Of a stretch of DNA of 16,978 nt, positions 13,801 to 16,978 are shown one piece after another. Position 1 is the stretch's first letter; each line of letters opens with the position of its first letter. Position numbers and translations under genes: made by a program. The notes below the pieces were generated by a model, which had not been told where the DNA came from, made no database searches, and worked only from the letters and a program-made list of their open reading frames with translations. Origin of the DNA: JBGQBN01 sp041494805 (GTDB lineage Bacteria; Acidobacteriota; Terriglobia; Terriglobales; Acidobacteriaceae); NCBI GenBank assembly GCA_041494805.1, contig JBGQBN010000072.1, positions 1-16,978 of the forward strand. Reading direction: 5' to 3'.

Positions 13801-14268
13801 GCCGCTGCTGGAAGGGTCTTTGGTTGTGGCGGGAGCCGGTGCAGTGGTCATGGCGCTCTCGGGATTCAGCAGATGCTGGTGGTCAGGTCCCAGGCCCAGC
13901 TTAATCAGCGCCCGCGAATCGGGAACCGTCTTGCTTTGCCAGCCGTTGTCGGCCTGGTAGCGTTCTATCGCCTCTTGCGAGGCATCGTCCCAAACGCCGG
14001 TAGCTTTTCCTTTCAAGTAATTCTCACGAATCAAAGCTTCCTGGATCTCCCGCGCGCGCTCTGCGTCAATTTTCTTCTGCCCACGGCGGCGCCAGTTGGC
14101 GGCCGTCTTCTTCGATTTCTTGTTCTTGCGGGAAGTGTGCGTGGTGGCGGTTTTCCTTCCAGCCACAGGTGACGTCTTAGCCGATTGAGCAGAAGCTAAT
14201 GCGCACACCAGCACCAAGGCGCATCCTGCGCTCAACCACCGTCCGGAATATGACCCAGCAAGTCTCAA
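13783..14268 (-). CDS. Exported peptidoglycan-binding-domain-like small protein
   Basis: 161 residues from TTG 14268. A signal peptide (hydrophobic core at about 11-25, ending CALASAQ) leads to a lysine/arginine/threonine-rich linker (about 30-68). A PG_binding_1-like helical domain follows at about 70-127 (REIQEALIRENYLKGKATGVWDDASQEAIERYQADNGW, then DSRALIKLGL), and then a Pro/Ala/Thr-rich tail. Domains of this type bind cell wall, and the basic linker may add affinity for polyanions; no catalytic domain is present. The frame is open to a TTG at 14307, but that codon sits in the T-tract of the upstream gene's terminator. TTG 14268 has GAGG six bases before it and gives a compact signal peptide, so I chose it. 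Expression probably relies on read-through from, or a promoter after, the protease gene. The last five codons and stop are duplicated downstream. Confidence 0.7.
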   Translation of the reverse strand: MRLAGSYSGRWLSAGCALVLVCALASAQSAKTSPVAGRKTATTHTSRKNKKSKKTAANWRRRGQKKIDAERAREIQEALIRENYLKGKATGVWDDASQEAIERYQADNGWQSKTVPDSRALIKLGLGPDHQHLLNPESAMTTAPAPATTKDPSSSGNPPQR

Positions 14269-14304
14269 ACCACACCTCGGAATGCCGTTGCCTGCAGTTC
14301 TCTG

Positions 14305-14384
14305 CAAAAAACAAAGCCCAACTCTGGGCTGGCACTGTAGATCATCCCTGATTTCAGGGCAACAGTGCCAGTTCCCGTTGGGCT
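14305..14384 (-). terminator. Compound rho-independent terminator of the DegP-like gene
   Basis: Three nested complementary pairs lie just after the protease stop: AGCCCAAC/GTTGGGCT (14315-14322 with 14377-14384), CTGGCACTGT/ACAGTGCCAG (14329-14338 with 14362-14371) and CCCTGA/TCAGGG (14346-14351 with 14354-14359). On the minus strand the outer stem ends in GTTGGGCT, followed by TTGTTTTTT, as a terminator for the protease transcript should. Confidence 0.8.
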
Positions 14385-14393
14385 GACCCTAGG

Positions 14394-15956
14394 TTACGGA
14401 AGTGTACCGGCCAAGAAGATCGTGCCACCGCTGCTCGCGCCCCGCTGGCGCACCAGGAACACAACATCCTGCCCGCTCTTCAAACTGGACTGGAGATGGT
14501 TGAAATCATCCTCGCTGTTAATCAGCTGCTTGTTGATTTCAAGGATGACATCGCCGCGGCTCAAGCCCACGTCTTCCGCGAAAGAGCCGGTCTTGACCTC
14601 CTTCACGATCACGCCCTTGCCAGCCGAGATTTCCAGCCGGTCGGCGATGGCCGCAGTCACGGACTGCACGGATATACCCAGCTTGCTCTCCTTCGGAGCA
14701 TCTTCCGGGCCGCCTTCGTCTTCATCGCCGAGCCGGGAAGCAAACAACTTGGCCCGGTCGGCCACCGTGACGCTGGCTTCCTGCTTCTTACTGTTGCGGA
14801 TGAACCCGAGCGTCACCTTGCTGCCCGGCTTGCGGCTGGCGATATCCCCTACCAGTTCGTCGCCGTTCTTTATGCCCTTGCCATCCACGGTCGTGATGGT
14901 GTCTCCAACCTTGAGTCCAGCTTGCTCGGCCGGGCTTCCGGCGACCACATCGGAAACCGTCACTCCCGTGCCCACACCGTAGACGCGCGCGATGGCGGGG
15001 TTCTCCTGCGCATTGAACTGAATGCCGATGGAGCCGCGCGCTACCCGGTGATCCGGCTGAATGAGCTGGTTATAGACATCCGCCACGGTCTTCGAGGGCA
15101 TGGCGAAGCCCACGCCCGCGTAGACGTTGGTCTCAGTGAGGATTGCGGTATTGATGCCGATCACCTCGCCCGCCATGTTGACCAGTGGCCCGCCGGAGTT
15201 ACCCGGATTAATGGCGGCGTCGGTCTGGATGAACGACTGAAATTGACGGTTGGGCACGATGTTGCGGCCCTTGGCGGACACAATCCCTGCAGTAACGGTT
15301 TCCTGCAGTCCGAACGGGCTGCCAATGGCCAGCACCCAGTCGCCCACTTGCATGCTGTCGGAGTTACCCAGCTTGGCCACGGGCAACGGGCGATCCACGT
15401 CAATCTTGATCACCGCCAGATCGGTTTCCTGGTCGCTTCCGACCACCCTGGCGTCATGCAGTACGGCCGGGGGATCGTCCTGCAACTTGACCCGAATGCG
15501 GTCTGCCTTTTCGACTACGTGGCGGTTAGTGACAATGTAGCCCTTGGGATCCACTATGACCCCAGACCCCAGAGACCGCTCGCGGATCGCGCCACCGCTG
15601 CCGCCCGGACCGCCAAAGAAGCGGTCAAAAAAGTCGTCGAACGGATTCCCGTCATCCGGCCCACTGGGCGCTCCACGACGCCGTGGCGCGGTCTTGATGG
15701 TCGATTCGGTGTTGATGTTGACTACGCTGGGCTCCAGTTGCTTGGAAATCTGGGAAAACTGGTTCGAGAGCTGCTGTGGCGAGGGCATGCTCAGGGGGGT
15801 AGCATCAGAAGTCTTCTTACCTTCCTGCCCCTTGACTCCGTACGAGATCACGGTCCCGATCAGGATACCGACGGCCAGTGTGGCCAGAATCGTGAGGGTA
15901 TAAGCCAGCCGGTTGGCCTTGAAGCGCACCCAAAAGGCGCTTGCACGCGGTTCCAT
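14394..15956 (-). CDS. DegP/HtrA-family periplasmic serine endoprotease
   Basis: 520 residues. One membrane segment at about 19-40 anchors the protein or serves as an uncleaved signal, placing the protease in the periplasm, where the family degrades or refolds damaged proteins. The trypsin-like domain has the full triad: His146 (VTNRHVV), Asp179 (ETDLAVIKI) and Ser254 (NPGNSGGPL). A Gly/Pro/Arg-rich LA-loop-like insert with DDFFDRFFGG lies at about 90-125. Two PDZ domains follow, at about 310-405 (GIQF, SPAEQAGLKVGDTITTVDG) and 430-520 (GISV, SFAEDVGLSRGDVILEING-like). Length and plan are those of DegP/DegQ/MucD. ATG 15956 is preceded by GGAGG, and a perfect TATAAT -10 lies 36 bp upstream of the start. 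A compound terminator follows the gene. Which of the DegP, DegQ or DegS roles it fills cannot be decided, although two PDZ domains argue against DegS. Confidence 0.95.
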   Translation of the reverse strand: MEPRASAFWVRFKANRLAYTLTILATLAVGILIGTVISYGVKGQEGKKTSDATPLSMPSPQQLSNQFSQISKQLEPSVVNINTESTIKTAPRRRGAPSGPDDGNPFDDFFDRFFGGPGGSGGAIRERSLGSGVIVDPKGYIVTNRHVVEKADRIRVKLQDDPPAVLHDARVVGSDQETDLAVIKIDVDRPLPVAKLGNSDSMQVGDWVLAIGSPFGLQETVTAGIVSAKGRNIVPNRQFQSFIQTDAAINPGNSGGPLVNMAGEVIGINTAILTETNVYAGVGFAMPSKTVADVYNQLIQPDHRVARGSIGIQFNAQENPAIARVYGVGTGVTVSDVVAGSPAEQAGLKVGDTITTVDGKGIKNGDELVGDIASRKPGSKVTLGFIRNSKKQEASVTVADRAKLFASRLGDEDEGGPEDAPKESKLGISVQSVTAAIADRLEISAGKGVIVKEVKTGSFAEDVGLSRGDVILEINKQLINSEDDFNHLQSSLKSGQDVVFLVRQRGASSGGTIFLAGTLP

Positions 15957-15991
15957 AGATTAACTTCCTCCAGAACAGTCTAAACTTTAAG

Positions 15992-16022
15992 ATTATACCT
16001 TTTCACCAATCGCAGGCACCAA
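15992..16022 (-). promoter_or_regulatory. Promoter of the DegP-like gene
   Basis: On the minus strand a perfect TATAAT (15997-15992) stands 36 bp before the ATG. TTGGTG lies 19 bp upstream of it (16022-16017), a weak and slightly distant -35. The leader of about 30 nt includes GGAGG. Confidence 0.5.
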
Positions 16023-16179
16023 CCCGCGTTCGGCGGAGAAACATCGTCCCGTTGTTAGACGCGGAAGTCGAGGAAAAGTGTTGCCATACTACAAATTTCC
16101 ATACTGTGATTTAAATGCGCTCTAGTCTGTCACTTAAGCGGATCTCAAACAGGAGCGAGGAGCAAGTTCAAGACAGCTA

Positions 16180-16257
16180 GCCGCCAAGCGGCGTAAGAAT
16201 GCAGCCCACAGCGCGAGCCGTGGATAAGCATGGCAGCAGACTCAGCCCCAGCGGGGC
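16180..16257. repeat. Cluster of three short hairpins (interspersed-repeat type)
   Basis: Three consecutive hairpins: GCCGC/GCGGC (16180-16192), CCACAGC/GCCGTGG with a GCGA tetraloop (16206-16223, one A-C mismatch), and GCCCC/GGGGC (16245-16257). Each is followed by a similar A-rich tail (GTAAGAA, ATAAGCA, GAAAGAA). The regular hairpin-plus-tail unit resembles dispersed repeats that I recall from acidobacterial and other genomes; it lies just after the permease gene. Confidence 0.7.
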
Positions 16258-16304
16258 GAAAGAAACCTGCGCAGCAGTTCTTCAATCTTCTTTCACTTTG
16301 ATGC

Positions 16305-16978
16305 TCAATTCGGCTCTCGCGCTTCAGCACCGGCCGGAACCCCGGCATGGTCCGGGGAAACGGCCATGGACTCGGCGCTTCCCTTCTCCTCCGAAATCAA
16401 AACTCCGGCCAGAATGCACAACGCACCCAGCCCGGCCCGCGCCCCCAGCCGTTCTCCCAGAAACAGGAACGATGTCAGCCAGGCAAATACCGGCTCCAAA
16501 GAAAATATCAACGCCGTATGCGTGGCCGGCGTAAACTGCTGCGCCCAGGCCTGGATCGCAAACGCAAGCGCCAGACTAAAGAACCCGGTGATGGCGATTC
16601 CCCAGAACACGCGCGGAGACCAGACCACCTCCACCTTCTCCGCGACCGGCACGGTGCAGATCATCAGCAAGGCACTCACCGCCACTTGCACCACGGTGAT
16701 CTGCTGCCAGTGGTGCCGCTGCGTCGCATGTCCGATAAAAATAATGTGGAAGGCAAACACCAGCGCCGCGCCCAGGGTGAACAGGTCGCCACGATTCATG
16801 CTCTGCAGATTCAAGCCGGTTCCGGTCGAGCCAGGCACTGTCAGCAGGTAGAGCCCGACAAACGCCAAGCCCACACCCACAGCGCTCCAAAGATTAATCC
16901 CACGCTTCCAGAACAACGCCAGAAATACCGGCACCAGCACGATCGAGACCCCGGTCAGAAAAGCCGACTTCGAAGGCA
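16305..16978 (-). CDS. DMT superfamily (EamA) permease, 5' end beyond window
   Basis: The visible 224 codons run from the right edge to TGA at 16305. The sequence is that of an EamA-domain inner-membrane transporter: KSAFLTGVSIVLVPVFLALFWKR at the edge is the end of the first EamA repeat. A second repeat then has alternating hydrophobic segments (ALVFAFHIIFIGHA, QVAVSALLMICTVPVA, GIAITGFFSLALAFAIQAWAQ, HTALIFSLEPVFAWLTSFLFLGE, ALCILAGVLISE). The family usually has ten segments and about 300 residues, so roughly 75 residues are missing. The short hydrophilic tail ends in EAREPN. Members export amino acids, metabolites or drugs; the substrate cannot be told here. Confidence 0.9.
   Translation of the reverse strand, partial: PSKSAFLTGVSIVLVPVFLALFWKRGINLWSAVGVGLAFVGLYLLTVPGSTGTGLNLQSMNRGDLFTLGAALVFAFHIIFIGHATQRHHWQQITVVQVAVSALLMICTVPVAEKVEVVWSPRVFWGIAITGFFSLALAFAIQAWAQQFTPATHTALIFSLEPVFAWLTSFLFLGERLGARAGLGALCILAGVLISEEKGSAESMAVSPDHAGVPAGAEAREPN

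Larger units (their letters stand above)
15957..16304. other. Intergenic region with protease promoter and hairpin repeat cluster
   Basis: This 348-bp gap between the DegP-like gene and the permease has no coding potential I can support. It contains the protease promoter (15992-16022), a pair of direct repeats CCATACT at 16084-16090 and 16099-16105, and the three-hairpin cluster at 16180-16257. The permease's 3' end lies to the right, so both genes are transcribed leftwards. Confidence 0.6.

Noticed and set aside
14496..15983. A 495-codon plus-strand open frame opposite the DegP-like gene
   Set aside because: The minus-strand protease has a full catalytic triad, PDZ domains, ribosome site, promoter and terminator. 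The opposite frame shows only biased composition.

Overview
The window is GC-rich bacterial DNA with dense gene packing and Gram-negative envelope functions: a TonB-dependent outer-membrane receptor, a periplasmic YfiR protein and a DegP/HtrA protease. Protein flavour, small ECF-sigma/membrane-protein operons, a stand-alone four-helix-bundle (S23-like) gene and hairpin-rich interspersed repeats together suggest an Acidobacteriota (Terriglobia-like) chromosome. That placement is inference; no rRNA gene or database match supports it here.

Left part, all minus strand (1-6633). The window opens inside mreB. Upstream of it lies a membrane-anchored FecR-domain protein. Then comes a compact module, in transcription order: TonB-dependent receptor (split by a 1-nt frameshift), YfiR-family periplasmic protein 5 nt later, and a CHASE8-like/HAMP histidine kinase 18 nt later. 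YfiR normally restrains the diguanylate cyclase YfiN. Here a kinase with a YfiN-like sensor half sits in YfiN's place and the receptor sits where an outer-membrane partner would be. This is the most interesting protein system in the window.

Middle, plus strand (6860-9744). An aldehyde dehydrogenase with a near-ideal Shine-Dalgarno is followed by a class I aminotransferase. A 74-bp palindrome built of 9-bp units separates them.

9795-11056, minus strand. An ECF sigma factor overlaps by 4 nt a small one-TM protein (probable anti-sigma), followed by a four-TM protein. A possible autoregulatory ECF promoter lies upstream of the sigma gene, and 12-bp tandem repeats lie inside the operon.

11169-13205, plus strand. 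A secreted alpha/beta hydrolase is followed by a CpsB/YwqE-type PHP phosphatase with a GTG start.

13209-15956, minus strand. In transcription order: a DegP-like protease with a good promoter and a large compound terminator, a small exported peptidoglycan-binding-like protein whose 3' end is tandemly duplicated, and a four-helix-bundle gene bracketed by inverted arrays of an 8-bp motif. The last arrangement could be a small mobile unit.

15957-16978. A 348-bp intergenic stretch carries the protease promoter and a cluster of three hairpins typical of dispersed repeats. A DMT/EamA-family permease then runs off the right edge.
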